Shown here: in pieces, positions 17,050 to 26,073 of the stretch | Layout: every line of letters starts with the position of its first letter | How positions within the stretch are numbered: the first letter of the stretch is position 1 | Assembly (NCBI GenBank): GCA_963814905.1 | Contig: CAWFEM010000015.1 | Span: 620,001-684,000 of the forward strand | Source of the DNA: DASWJZ01 sp963814905 | Lineage (GTDB): Bacteria > Pseudomonadota > Alphaproteobacteria > Rhizobiales > Afifellaceae | Direction: 5' to 3' | Length of the DNA: 64,000 nucleotides | The notes under the pieces: generated by a model | The model's input: the letters and a program-made list of their open reading frames with translations, nothing else | The model's database searches: none | Told to the model about the DNA's origin: nothing | Translations under genes and position numbers: made by a program

Positions 17050-17856
17050 TCACCGTTTCAAGAGTCGGGCGAGATGCACCGGCAGAACGTTCGACCGGTA
17101 CCAGGCGCTCGCAAAGGGATCGGTGGCGGGCTCAGTGCCCTCGCCCGCAACTTTCACAGCAGCGGCGATCGACTGATCGTCAAGCGCATTTCCGTCCAGC
17201 GCCTTCTCCACCGCGTGTGCGCGGATCGGCGTCGGCGCCATCGCGCCATAGGCGACGCGCGCGCCTTTGACCTTTCCGCCGGCAAGCGGGAGACACGCCG
17301 CGATCGAAAGCACCGACACGCCGTGCGGATGCCGCCGCATCACCTTGACGAAACGGAAGCTTCCCTCCGGCGGCAGCGCGAAGGAGACGCCGGTCACGAT
17401 CCGCCCCTTCTTGCGGCGGTCCCTCAGGAAGGCATCGAGCGCGAGGCTTTCGCTCTTCTTGCTGTCCTCGGTTGCGACTTCCGCGTCGAGCGCAAGCAGC
17501 GCCACCGCGAGGTCGCCGTAGGGCGCGCGGGCGAAGAGGTTGCCACCCACCGTCGCCATGGCGCGCACGGCCGGACCGCCGATCTCCTGCGCAACCTCGT
17601 GCAGGAAGCCGAGATCGGCGCGCGCAAGGATGTCGGCCATCGTCACCGCCGCGCCAAGCGTGACGCGGCCACCTTTGACGGCGATCGTGTCGAGCCCCAG
17701 GCCGTCGGAGAGCACCAGGCTGCCGATACTGAAATCGCCGGAATTTTGGGCGCGGACGAGAAGCGTTCCGCCACCCAGGAAGCGCGCGTTGGAATCGGCG
17801 GCAAGCGCCGCCACCGCGGCTTTGACGGAGTCCGGACGCAGGACGCCCAGCGACAT
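17050..17856 (-). CDS. Molybdenum hydroxylase FAD-binding subunit
   Basis: A 268-residue FAD-binding (CO dehydrogenase flavoprotein, CoxM-type) subunit. The motif ARFLGGGTLLV near 28-38 binds FAD pyrophosphate, and VRAMATVGGNLFARAPYGDL is the second conserved FAD loop. It accepts electrons from the FeS subunit and passes them to an unknown acceptor. The ATG at 17856 has a GAGGAGG ribosome site. As first gene of the minus-strand operon FAD-FeS-MoN-MoC, it is divergent from a GntR regulator. Confidence 0.93.
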   Translation of the reverse strand: MSLGVLRPDSVKAAVAALAADSNARFLGGGTLLVRAQNSGDFSIGSLVLSDGLGLDTIAVKGGRVTLGAAVTMADILARADLGFLHEVAQEIGGPAVRAMATVGGNLFARAPYGDLAVALLALDAEVATEDSKKSESLALDAFLRDRRKKGRIVTGVSFALPPEGSFRFVKVMRRHPHGVSVLSIAACLPLAGGKVKGARVAYGAMAPTPIRAHAVEKALDGNALDDQSIAAAVKVAGEGTEPATDPFASAWYRSNVLPVHLARLLKR

Positions 17857-17896
17857 TTTTCCTCCTCAACGGCTTTTCTTCTTTGCGCGGATGTTT

Positions 17897-17983
17897 GATT
17901 ATCGATTATCGAGTGTCAATCCTGTTCAGCATTCCACAGGCGGATTTCACGGACTTCGTGCCGAAAAGGTAAGGTGGCACGAA
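17897..17983. promoter_or_regulatory. Candidate operators between the Mo hydroxylase operon and the GntR gene
   Basis: Two signals lie in the 171-base divergent region. TTCGTGCC at 17955-17962 and GGCACGAA at 17976-17983 form perfect 8-base inverted arms around a 13-base spacer. A tandem GATTATC GATTATC lies at 17897-17910, close to the hydroxylase start. Either could be bound by the adjacent GntR protein. Inference from symmetry and location. Confidence 0.45.
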
Positions 17984-18027
17984 TCTCGCCAGAGAATGCC
18001 AACGGCTGAAAGTCCGTCGGAGGTCGT

Positions 18028-18684
18028 TTGGAACTTTCCATCGCAGCGCCGCAAGACGAAGAGCGGCTAGCACATGAGCCGATCGGCGCACGCATTCGCA
18101 ACGTGCTCCTGCGGCGTATCATCGAAGGCGAATACGCTCCCGGCACGCGGCTCGTGGAGTTGCAGGTCGCACGCGAGTTCGGCGCGAGCCAAGCGCCCGT
18201 ACGAGACGCCTTGCGCGAGCTCGAAACCGCCGGCCTCGTCACCATCCGCCCGCGTCGCGGTTCCTTCGTGAACGACTATCGCGCCCAAGCGCAGCACGAG
18301 ATCTACGAAGTGCGCGGCGCGCTGGAGGAGGCGGCGATGCGGCTGGCGCTGCCGCGCCTGCACAAGGACCCGCGCGCGCTCGCCGGTCACCTTGAAGGCA
18401 TGCGGGAGGCGGCGCGCGCCGACGACCTCGATGGCGTCATCCATCACAGCGTCTGGTTCCACCGTACCGTGTTGCGCGCGGCGGAGAACGAGCTGCTGCT
18501 CAAGATGTGGGAATCGCTGCACGTGGAGATCCATTCGCGCAAGACGCTGCTGCAGCCCAACATCGATGCGTTCGCCGTGGCGGAGAGCCACGCACCGATC
18601 CTCGCGGCGGTCGAGGCCGGCGACCTGGAGGCCGCCTGCCGGCTCTCACGCGAGCATCAGGAATATTTCGAGCGCCGAGCTTAA
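18028..18684 (+). CDS. GntR-family regulator (FCD type)
   Basis: A 218-residue one-component regulator. The winged helix covers about residues 19-85 (IGARIRNVLLRRIIEGEYAPGTRL, REFGASQAPVRDALRELETAGLV, RRGSFV) and the all-helical FCD ligand domain covers about 90-215, with the expected metal or acid-binding His in VIHHSVWFHRTVL and SREHQEYF. A TTG start at 18028 is used with a GGAGG ribosome site. Divergent transcription from the molybdenum hydroxylase operon makes it the likely regulator of that operon, responding to a carboxylate. Confidence 0.88.
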   Translation: MELSIAAPQDEERLAHEPIGARIRNVLLRRIIEGEYAPGTRLVELQVAREFGASQAPVRDALRELETAGLVTIRPRRGSFVNDYRAQAQHEIYEVRGALEEAAMRLALPRLHKDPRALAGHLEGMREAARADDLDGVIHHSVWFHRTVLRAAENELLLKMWESLHVEIHSRKTLLQPNIDAFAVAESHAPILAAVEAGDLEAACRLSREHQEYFERRA

Positions 18685-18794
18685 GAACCTCACTCTTCGC
18701 GCACTCCCGGTCTGCCGCGCCGAGGTCCCATCTCTATTGACAGTAGTGCCTCCCCGCGCGCCATGATTGCGACCGGCTTCTCGGGGAGGTTGCC

Positions 18795-20732
18795 ATGGCC
18801 AAGGCGAAAAAGCCGCAGCGCGTTCTCGACGCGCTGCCCGATACGGTCGATTTCCGCGACAAGATGTACGTACCGACGCTTGTCGAGGTCGCTCCGGAAG
18901 TCGACATCCAGCGCTATCGCGATCTGAGAATTCCGGTGCTTGACCAGGGGCGCGAGGGCGCCTGCACCGGCTTCGGGCTGGCAACGGTGGTCAACTATCT
19001 CCTCAGGACCAGCACCTATGTGCGCGAGCAAGATCAGGTCAGCCCGAAAATGCTCTACGTCATGGCAAAGCGCTACGACGAATGGCCGGGCGAGGACTAC
19101 GAGGGATCGAGCGCCCGCGGCGCGATGAAGGCCTGGCACAAGCACGGCGTCTGCCTGCTCAAGCATTGGAAGAACAACAGCAAGCTCACGGATATCGACG
19201 CCGACATTGCCGCCAACTCCTTGAACCGGCCGCTCGGCGCCTACTTCCGCGTCAACCACAAGGACATCGTCGGCATGCATGCCGCGATCTCCGAAGTCGG
19301 CATCCTCTATGCCACCGCCAAAGTCCATCAGGGTTGGATGGACGTCCAAGAGGGTGACACGGAGATCAAATATTCGCCGACGATCGTCGGCGGCCATGCC
19401 TTCTCCATCGTCGCCTTCGATCGCGAGGGCTTCTGGATCCAGAATTCCTGGGGACCGCGCTGGGGGAGCGGCGGCCTCGCCCGCGTACGCTATGCCGACT
19501 GGCTGCAGAACGGCACCGACGTGTGGGTCGCTCGGCTCGGAGCGCCCGCCGATCTCAGCGCACCGGAAGCCGCCGCGCGCATGCGCGCCGGAGCACCGCG
19601 AAGCTATGAGAGCTACGTCTATTCGACACTCCGCCCGCACGTCGTGACCGCCGGAAACGACGGCGCGCTGCGCGACAAGGGGCCCTACGGCCTAACCCCC
19701 GACGGTCTGCGCAAGATCGTGCGCGAGCAACTCTCACAAACGGTCTCAACCTGGAAGAAGAAGCGCGTTCTCCTCTATGCGCATGGCGGGCTCGTTCCGG
19801 AGAACTCCGCGCTGCAATACGTGGCGAACTACGTTCCCATAGCGCTCGACGCGGAGGTCTATCCGATCGCCTTCATCTGGCGTTCCGACGCCTGGACCAC
19901 GATCCGCAACATCCTTCAGGACGCGCTCTCGCGGCGCAGGGACGAAGGGCTCTTCGATACCGCCAAGGACTTCATGCTCGATCGGCTCGATGACACGCTG
20001 GAGCCGCTGGCGCGCCTCCTCGGCGGAAAGGCCCTCTGGGACGAGATGAAGGAGAACGCCGCGCTGACCGCGTCGCGCGGTAACGGCGCGGCGCGCATGA
20101 CGGCCAACCACCTTGCCGCTCTCAAGGCCGCGGGCGACATCGACGAGGTGCACCTCGTCGGGCACAGCGCCGGCTCGATCCTGCTCGCGCCGCTCGCCCA
20201 GTTCCTCGTGTCGAAAGGTGTGAAGATCAAGAGCCTGTCGCTGTGGGCGCCCGCCTGCACGATGCAGCTCTTCAACGACATCTATCGGCCAATGATCGAG
20301 GACGGCGACATCGAAGCCTTCGATCTCGCCACGCTCGACGACGCCACCGAACGGGACGACGATTGCGCCGACATCTATCACAAATCGCTTCTCTATCTCG
20401 TCAGTGGCGCTTTCGAGGAAGAAGCTCGCATTCCGCTGATCCGCCCCGACGGAACAGCGCTGCTTGGCCTCGCGAGGGATGTGGAGACCGACATCCGGAA
20501 ATCGTTCTGGAAGGCGAGCCGCCGCTGGATCGTTGCTCCGGGCGATCCCGACTCCGATGCCCGCCACCATGGCGACTTCGACAATGACGCCGCGACGCTT
20601 CTTGCCGCGCTCACGCGGGTGACCGGGAAGGCGGCTTCTGCCACGGCGGAGAGCATGGCGCTTCCGGCTCCCGCAGCGAAGCTGACGCGAAAGCGGCTTC
20701 AGCTCGGATTCGGCATGCGCCGCGGAGCATAG
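18795..20732 (+). CDS. Papain-like peptidase fused to an alpha/beta hydrolase
   Basis: A 645-residue two-enzyme protein. The N-terminal half is a C1-family (papain-like) cysteine peptidase: Gln51 and Cys57 in LDQGREGACTGFG, His201 in GGHAFSIVAFD and Asn217 in IQNSWGPRWG complete the catalytic set. The C-terminal half (about 310-620) looks like an alpha/beta hydrolase: LLYAHGG as oxyanion-type loop, then GHSAGS with nucleophile Ser458 and a late His in DARHHGDF. No signal peptide is seen, so it is probably cytoplasmic or exported by another route. A strong ribosome site (ggggaggt) precedes the ATG. The stop is eight bases from a convergent DUF1194 gene. Role unknown. Confidence 0.85.
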   Translation: MAKAKKPQRVLDALPDTVDFRDKMYVPTLVEVAPEVDIQRYRDLRIPVLDQGREGACTGFGLATVVNYLLRTSTYVREQDQVSPKMLYVMAKRYDEWPGEDYEGSSARGAMKAWHKHGVCLLKHWKNNSKLTDIDADIAANSLNRPLGAYFRVNHKDIVGMHAAISEVGILYATAKVHQGWMDVQEGDTEIKYSPTIVGGHAFSIVAFDREGFWIQNSWGPRWGSGGLARVRYADWLQNGTDVWVARLGAPADLSAPEAAARMRAGAPRSYESYVYSTLRPHVVTAGNDGALRDKGPYGLTPDGLRKIVREQLSQTVSTWKKKRVLLYAHGGLVPENSALQYVANYVPIALDAEVYPIAFIWRSDAWTTIRNILQDALSRRRDEGLFDTAKDFMLDRLDDTLEPLARLLGGKALWDEMKENAALTASRGNGAARMTANHLAALKAAGDIDEVHLVGHSAGSILLAPLAQFLVSKGVKIKSLSLWAPACTMQLFNDIYRPMIEDGDIEAFDLATLDDATERDDDCADIYHKSLLYLVSGAFEEEARIPLIRPDGTALLGLARDVETDIRKSFWKASRRWIVAPGDPDSDARHHGDFDNDAATLLAALTRVTGKAASATAESMALPAPAAKLTRKRLQLGFGMRRGA

Positions 20733-20740
20733 AGCCTCGC

Positions 20741-21551
20741 TCAGCGGTCGAGGCCCGGCAGATAGGGATCGGAGTAGGTCTCCCGCATCTTCTCGCCGAT
20801 CAGGCAATCGGCAGGCTCTTCCGACGCTGGCCGGGACGATCCCTGCGCGCTGACGTGCGGCCACTTCGAGGATCAGCTTGCGGCGAATCGCCAGCGCGAA
20901 CGCCGCCCTCTCGCGCACCGGCAAGACGAAGGACCCCGGGCCACCGATGACGCAATCCCTGTAATAGCGCACCAGGTCCGGAGCGGTTGGCGAGGGCCGG
21001 ATCACGATCGGCAGGCCATTGATGACAATCCCCTGCCCGACCGCATCGTCACGCGCCTCGGTGACGGGAGCGCCGTAATTGTTCGGCCCGTCGCCGGAGA
21101 TATCGATCGTCCTGCGAATCCCGGAAAAGCCGTTCGCCTCGAAGAGCGCGGCGGAGAAACTGACTGCCGTTGAGATCGACGTGCCGCGGGCAAGGACGAG
21201 GGGGCGCACGGTCAGCGCTGCGGCAAAAGCCTCGGCGCTGTCGCGGCCGTCAATCAGTTGCCACGGTACGATGATTTTCTGCCAGTTCCGGCCCGACCAC
21301 TCGACATAGGTGGCGGCGATCCGCCCGTAATCCCCGGCGAGCACCGCCCGGACGAAATCGGGATGGCGGATCGCCGCGCCGTAGCCGCCGCGCTGAAGCA
21401 GGAATTCTTCGCGGTCCATCGATGCGGATACGTCGACTGCGATCACCAGCTCCAGGTCGACCGGAACGAGCCGGTCGCTCGCCTGCCCTCGCGCAGCCGA
21501 CGCGGCGGAAAACAGGAGCATCAGAACGAGCGCCGTTCGACCCATCATCAT
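20741..21551 (-). pseudogene. DUF1194 (VWA-like) secreted protein, frameshifted near its 3' end
   Basis: The N-terminal ~240 codons read as a secreted DUF1194 protein: signal sequence (LVLMLLFSAASAARG), then a von Willebrand A-type core with the MIDAS start VDVSASMD, and RRTIDISGDGPNNYG. The last family block ADCLIGEKMRETYSDPYLPG, ending at a stop at 20741-20743, is in another frame. The span is one base more than a multiple of three, consistent with a single-base insertion around 20850-20885. In the uncorrected frame the protein would read about 1 kb into the convergent peptidase gene, which is implausible. Sequencing error or real mutation cannot be told apart. Confidence 0.8.
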
Positions 21552-21647
21552 CTCCCGAGAGCAGGCCAGGAGTCAGGCGCCACTGTAGCAGCCTTCCGGC
21601 CCTAGCCAGAACGCGCGCCATCCGAGCCTGCGCCGACACATGCTTCT

Positions 21648-21662
21648 TGTTGCATTGCAACA
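21648..21662. promoter_or_regulatory. Near-perfect palindrome upstream of pyruvate carboxylase
   Basis: TGTTGCATTGCAACA is symmetric except for its central base, and lies 42 bases before the preferred TTG start. It contains the TTGCA/TGCAA core seen in sites of short-chain acyl-CoA-responsive regulators (such as PccR) in alphaproteobacteria. A regulatory role is inferred. Confidence 0.4.
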
Positions 21663-21703
21663 TGGCCGCGCTAAGCTGTCTTGGAACGGGCCTGGGGACC
21701 TAT

Positions 21704-24700
21704 TTGCCTGGAATCAGCAAAATTCTCGTCGCGAACCGCTCGGAGATCGCCATCCGGGTCTTTCGCGCCGCAAACGAGCTTGGGCTGAAAACCGTCGGAA
21801 TCTTCTCCGAAGAGGACAAGCTCGCCCTCCACAGATACAAAGCCGACGAGGCCTATCTGATCGGCCGCGGGCCGCATCTGGAAAAGCCGCTCGGACCAAT
21901 CGAGGCCTACCTTTCGATCCCCGAGATCCTGCGCGTCGCGGAACGCTCCGGCGCGGACGCGATCCATCCCGGCTACGGGCTTCTCTCCGAGAGCCCGGAA
22001 TTCGCCGAGGCCTGCGCGGCGGCAGGGATCGTCTTCATCGGCCCCTCCCCCGATACGATGCGGCGGCTCGGCAACAAGGTCGCCGCCCGCAACCTCGCCG
22101 TCCACGCCGGCGTGCCGGTCATGCCGGCGACCGATCCTCTCCCCGACGATCCGGACAGCTGGAAGCAGCTGGCGGAGGAGATCGGCTACCCGGTGATGCT
22201 GAAGGCCTCCTGGGGCGGGGGCGGGCGCGGCATGCGCGTCATCCGCGATGCGGCCGCGCTGGTGCGCGACGTGACGGAGGCGAAGCGCGAGGCGAAGGCC
22301 GCCTTCGGCAAGGACGAGGTCTACCTGGAGAAGCTCGTCGAGCGCGCCCGCCATATCGAGGTGCAGATACTCGGCGACACGTTCGGCAACCGCGTTCATC
22401 TCTTCGAGCGCGACTGCTCCATCCAGCGCCGCCACCAGAAAGTGGTGGAGCGGGCGCCAGCGCCTTACCTGACGCAGGAACAACGCGACGAGCTTTGCAA
22501 CTACGCGCTCAGGATCGCCGACAGCGCCGACTATGTCTGCGCCGGCACGGTCGAGTTCCTGCAGGACGCGGAGACGGGAAAATTCTATTTCATCGAGGTC
22601 AATCCGCGCATCCAGGTCGAGCACACCGTCACCGAGGAAGTGACGGGGATCGACATCGTCAAGGCGCAGATCCGGATGATCGAGGGCAAGCGCATCGGCG
22701 AGCCCGATTCCGGCGTGCCCGCGCAGGAGGCGATCTGGCTGAACGGCCACGCGCTCCAGTGCCGCATCACCACGGAGGATCCGGAGCAGAATTTCATCCC
22801 CGATTACGGCCGCATAACCGCCTATCGCGGCGCGACGGGATTCGGCATCCGCCTCGATGGCGGCACCGCCTATTCCGGCGCCGTCATCACCCGCTTCTAC
22901 GATCCGCTGCTGGAGAAGGTCACCGCCTGGGCGCCGTCGCCCGACGAGGCGATCGCGCGCATGGACCGGGCGCTCCGCGAATTCCGCATCCGCGGCGTCG
23001 CCACAAACCTCGCCTTCCTGGAAAACGTCATCGGGCATCCGAGCTTCCGCGACGCGAGCTACACGACGCGCTTCATCGACGAGACTCCGGAGCTGATAAC
23101 GCTCGTCCGGCGGCGCGATCGCGCGACGAAGCTTCTGAACTACATCGCCGACGTGACGGTGAACGGTCATCCGGAAGCGCGCGGCCGCGCCCGGCCCGAC
23201 CCGCATGCGCCGAAACCCGTCGCGCCGCTTGTCGACGGCGCGATCGCGGAGGGCACGAAGAACCGCTTCGACCGCGACGGAGCGGAAGCCTTCGCCAAAT
23301 GGATGCGCGAGGAGCACCGCGTGCTCGTCACCGATACGACGATGCGCGACGCGCACCAGTCTCTGCTCGCGACGCGCATGCGCACGCACGATATCGTCAC
23401 GATCGCACCGGCCTATACCGCGCTGCTGCCGGAGCTCTTCTCGCTCGAATGCTGGGGCGGCGCGACGTTCGACGTCGCCATGCGGTTCCTGACGGAGGAC
23501 CCTTGGGAGCGGCTCGCCGGCATCCGCGAGCGTGCGCCGAACATCCTGCTTCAGATGCTGCTGCGCGGCGCAAACGGTGTCGGCTACATGAACTATCCCG
23601 ACAATGTCGTGCGCTTCTTCGTGGCCCAGGCGGCGGAGGCGGGGATTGATCTCTTCCGCGTCTTCGACTGCCTGAACTGGGTGGAGAACATGCGCGTCGC
23701 GATGGACGCGGTGCTGGAATCCGGCAAGCTCTGCGAAGCCGCGATCTGCTACACTGCCGACATCCTCGATCCGACACGGGCGAAATACGACCTCGCCTAT
23801 TATATCGGGCTCGCCCGCGAGCTGGAAAAGGCGGGCGCCCATATCATCGCGGTCAAGGACATGGCCGGCGTGATGAAGCCGGCAGCGGCACGCCTCCTCT
23901 TCGCGGCGCTCCGCCAGGAAGTCTCAACGCCGCTGCACTTCCACACCCACGACACGTCGGGCCTTGCCGCGGCGACGGTGCTTGCGGCGGTCGAGGCGGG
24001 CGTCGATGCCATCGACGCGGCGATGGATTCGCTCTCCGGCCTTACCTCGCAGCCGTGCCTCGGCTCTTTGGTGGCGGCGCTCGATCAGACGGATCGCGCC
24101 ACCGGGCTCGATCTGGAAGCGATCCGCAAGATATCGCTCTATTGGGAAGCCGTGCGCTTCCAGTATGCGGCCTTCGAGAGCGACCTGCGCTCCGGTGCCT
24201 CGGAAGTCTACCTGCACGAGATGCCGGGCGGTCAGTTCACCAACTTGAAGGAACAGGCGCGCTCGCTCGGGCTTGAGACGCGCTGGCACGAGGTGGCGCG
24301 CGCCTACCACGACGCCAACCTGATGTTCGGCGACATCGTCAAGGTGACGCCCTCCTCCAAGATCGTCGGCGACATGGCGCTGATGATGGTGACGCAGGAC
24401 CTCTCCGCCGCCGACGTGCTCGACCCGGCGCGCGAGATCGCCTTCCCCGATTCCGTCGTGCAGATGATGAAGGGCGAGCTCGGCCAACCGCCGGGCGGAT
24501 GGCCGGAAGCGATCCAGAAAAAGGTGCTGAAGGGCGCGGAGCCGATTACGGTTAGGCCGGGCTCGCTGCTCGCGCCGGCCGACCTCGACGCGGAGCGCGC
24601 TGCCCTGGACGAAAAACTCGGCGAGGCGGCCGGCGACCGCGCGCTCGCCGCCTATCTCATGTATCCGAAGGTCTTCTCCGACTTCGCGGCGGCGCAGGAA

Positions 24701-25165
24701 AGCTACGGGCCGACCGAGGTGCTGCCGACTCCGACCTATTTCTACGGCCTGCCGGCAGGCGAAGAGATCGCGGTCGAATTGGAGAAAGGCAAGACGCTGG
24801 TCGTGCGCTGCCAGGCGATCGGGGAGACCGACGAGGAAGGCCAGGTACGTGTCTTCTTCGAGCTGAACGGCCAGCCGCGCATCGTCAAGGTGCCCGACCG
24901 CGCGCATGGCGCGGCGGCCGGCGCGCGACGGCCGAAGGCGGAACCTGGCAACCCGGCGCATTTGGCGGCGCCGATGCCGGGCGTGATCTCCGGCGTCTCC
25001 GTCGCCGCCGGCCAGGAGATCGCGGCAGGCGACGTGCTTCTCTCCATCGAGGCGATGAAGATGGAGACCGCGCTTCACGCCGACCGCGACGGAAAGATCG
25101 CCGAGGTGCTGGTCAAGGCCGGCGACCAGATCGACGCGAAGGATTTGCTGTTGAGATTCGAATAG
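21704..25165 (+). CDS. pyc: Pyruvate carboxylase
   Basis: A 1153-residue biotin-dependent anaplerotic enzyme that makes oxaloacetate from pyruvate and bicarbonate. Domains in order: biotin carboxylase (about 1-450; KILVANRSEIAIRVFRAANELG, ATP loop KASWGGGGRGM, FIEVNPRIQVEHTVTEEVTG), carboxyltransferase (about 535-830; TDTTMRDAHQSLLATRMRT, with IDLFRVFDCLNW), allosteric/tetramerisation region, and a biotinyl domain with EAMKMET and biotin Lys1119. TTG at 21704 gives MPGISKILVANRS, matching the usual rhizobial PycA start, and has a gggga ribosome site; an ATG at 21662 is an alternative. It is monocistronic. Confidence 0.96.
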   Translation: MPGISKILVANRSEIAIRVFRAANELGLKTVGIFSEEDKLALHRYKADEAYLIGRGPHLEKPLGPIEAYLSIPEILRVAERSGADAIHPGYGLLSESPEFAEACAAAGIVFIGPSPDTMRRLGNKVAARNLAVHAGVPVMPATDPLPDDPDSWKQLAEEIGYPVMLKASWGGGGRGMRVIRDAAALVRDVTEAKREAKAAFGKDEVYLEKLVERARHIEVQILGDTFGNRVHLFERDCSIQRRHQKVVERAPAPYLTQEQRDELCNYALRIADSADYVCAGTVEFLQDAETGKFYFIEVNPRIQVEHTVTEEVTGIDIVKAQIRMIEGKRIGEPDSGVPAQEAIWLNGHALQCRITTEDPEQNFIPDYGRITAYRGATGFGIRLDGGTAYSGAVITRFYDPLLEKVTAWAPSPDEAIARMDRALREFRIRGVATNLAFLENVIGHPSFRDASYTTRFIDETPELITLVRRRDRATKLLNYIADVTVNGHPEARGRARPDPHAPKPVAPLVDGAIAEGTKNRFDRDGAEAFAKWMREEHRVLVTDTTMRDAHQSLLATRMRTHDIVTIAPAYTALLPELFSLECWGGATFDVAMRFLTEDPWERLAGIRERAPNILLQMLLRGANGVGYMNYPDNVVRFFVAQAAEAGIDLFRVFDCLNWVENMRVAMDAVLESGKLCEAAICYTADILDPTRAKYDLAYYIGLARELEKAGAHIIAVKDMAGVMKPAAARLLFAALRQEVSTPLHFHTHDTSGLAAATVLAAVEAGVDAIDAAMDSLSGLTSQPCLGSLVAALDQTDRATGLDLEAIRKISLYWEAVRFQYAAFESDLRSGASEVYLHEMPGGQFTNLKEQARSLGLETRWHEVARAYHDANLMFGDIVKVTPSSKIVGDMALMMVTQDLSAADVLDPAREIAFPDSVVQMMKGELGQPPGGWPEAIQKKVLKGAEPITVRPGSLLAPADLDAERAALDEKLGEAAGDRALAAYLMYPKVFSDFAAAQESYGPTEVLPTPTYFYGLPAGEEIAVELEKGKTLVVRCQAIGETDEEGQVRVFFELNGQPRIVKVPDRAHGAAAGARRPKAEPGNPAHLAAPMPGVISGVSVAAGQEIAAGDVLLSIEAMKMETALHADRDGKIAEVLVKAGDQIDAKDLLLRFE

Positions 25166-25183
25166 GCGCCGGCCGATTTTGCC

Positions 25184-25612
25184 TCAGCCCGCGAACATCA
25201 CTTCGAGCTTGTCGATGCAGCCGCCCCAGCCTTGAAGATGCATGTCGCGCACGGCCTGCGCCGCGAAGCGCTCGTGCGTCAGCACCAGCTCGGTGCCATC
25301 GGCATGCGGCAGGAACACCACCCGCACCAGCGTCGGCTCGTGCGGCAACGTGCTCACCGTCCAGGTGTAGACCAGCTCTTCGGGAGCGCGCACGCGCTCG
25401 AAGCGTCCGGATATCCAGACAATGGAACCGTCGGTTTCCTTGTTGGCCAGGCGGTACTCGCCGCCTTCGCGAAGATCGACATGCGCCTCCGGACAGGACA
25501 CGGGACCGGGTCCCCACCACTGCTTCAGTTGCGCCGGCTCCGTCCACGCTGAAAAGACATCTTCGCGCGGTGCTCGGATGACGCGGCTCACGGTGAGTGC
25601 TGTCCGCTGCAT
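25184..25612 (-). CDS. SRPBCC (AHSA1-like) protein
   Basis: A 142-residue START-like/AHSA1 (Aha1 C-terminal domain) protein, with the characteristic RVIRAPREDVFSAWTEPAQLKQWWGP start and the end LTHERFAAQAVRDMHLQGWGGCIDKLE. Such proteins bind hydrophobic ligands; the ligand is unknown. It begins three bases after an ArsR-family regulator on the same strand, and a second SRPBCC protein is divergent, so all three probably form one small regulon. Confidence 0.88.
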   Translation of the reverse strand: MQRTALTVSRVIRAPREDVFSAWTEPAQLKQWWGPGPVSCPEAHVDLREGGEYRLANKETDGSIVWISGRFERVRAPEELVYTWTVSTLPHEPTLVRVVFLPHADGTELVLTHERFAAQAVRDMHLQGWGGCIDKLEVMFAG

Positions 25613-25615
25613 GCT

Positions 25616-25969
25616 TCAGCGCCTCGGCTTCTTCTCGACGAATTCAACGAGGCGATCGAGCCTCTGATTCCAGAATCTGCGGTAGCCCGCGATCCACTCC
25701 TCGGCCGGCGCAAGCGGCTCCGCGTCGAGCACGCAGGATTGCACATTTCCTTCGCGCGTTCGCCGGATCAGCCCGGCGCGCTCCAACACGAACAGATGCT
25801 TGGAGATCGCGTTGAGCGACATCTTGTGCGGCTCGGCGAGTTCCGTCACGCGCGCCGGACCGGCGGTCAGGCTCTGCAAGAGCGCGCGCCGCGTCCGGTT
25901 TGAAAGCGCGTGGAAAACCGCGTCGAGGCGTCTCTCTTCGGCAAGCAGCACTGGTCTATCCTCAACCAT
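25616..25969 (-). CDS. ArsR-family regulator paired with SRPBCC protein
   Basis: A 117-residue winged-helix repressor. FHALSNRTRRALLQSL and MSLNAISKHLFVLERAGLIRR form the HTH; there is no ArsR-type Cys metal site, so it is probably not a metal sensor. The first ATG (25969) lies inside a perfect palindrome, which would leave almost no leader; a GTG at 25951 with a gagga ribosome site is an attractive alternative start. Regulator-SRPBCC pairs are a common two-gene module. Confidence 0.85.
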   Translation of the reverse strand: MVEDRPVLLAEERRLDAVFHALSNRTRRALLQSLTAGPARVTELAEPHKMSLNAISKHLFVLERAGLIRRTREGNVQSCVLDAEPLAPAEEWIAGYRRFWNQRLDRLVEFVEKKPRR

Positions 25970-26023
25970 ATGGTTGACGGCTCCGCGAAACCTGCCTATG
26001 CAAGCGTCAACCGAATGGTTGAC
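25962..26023. promoter_or_regulatory. Twin palindromic operators for the ArsR/SRPBCC module
   Basis: TCAACCATATGGTTGA (25962-25977) is a perfect 16-bp palindrome, and GTCAACCGAATGGTTGAC (26006-26023) is a second with the same CAACC...GGTTG arms. Their centres are 45 bases apart, between the divergent arsR-type and SRPBCC genes. The first overlaps the annotated regulator start. Two matching sites in one divergent promoter strongly suggest autoregulation and control of both transcripts. Confidence 0.75.
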
Positions 26024-26073
26024 GGATAGAGGCCGGTGCCGGCCATGTCAAACAGGAGCGGTCAAACAGGAGA

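Noticed and set aside
19746..21551. A 601-codon open frame that extends the DUF1194 gene deep into the peptidase gene on the other strand
   Set aside because: Only the first ~240 codons match DUF1194; the rest is antisense to a well-supported peptidase-hydrolase gene. The true end lies in another frame at 20741.
21422..21703. An upstream extension of pyruvate carboxylase beginning at 21422
   Set aside because: The extra residues overlap the DUF1194 gene and have no family match; rhizobial enzymes start at the ISKILVANRS block.
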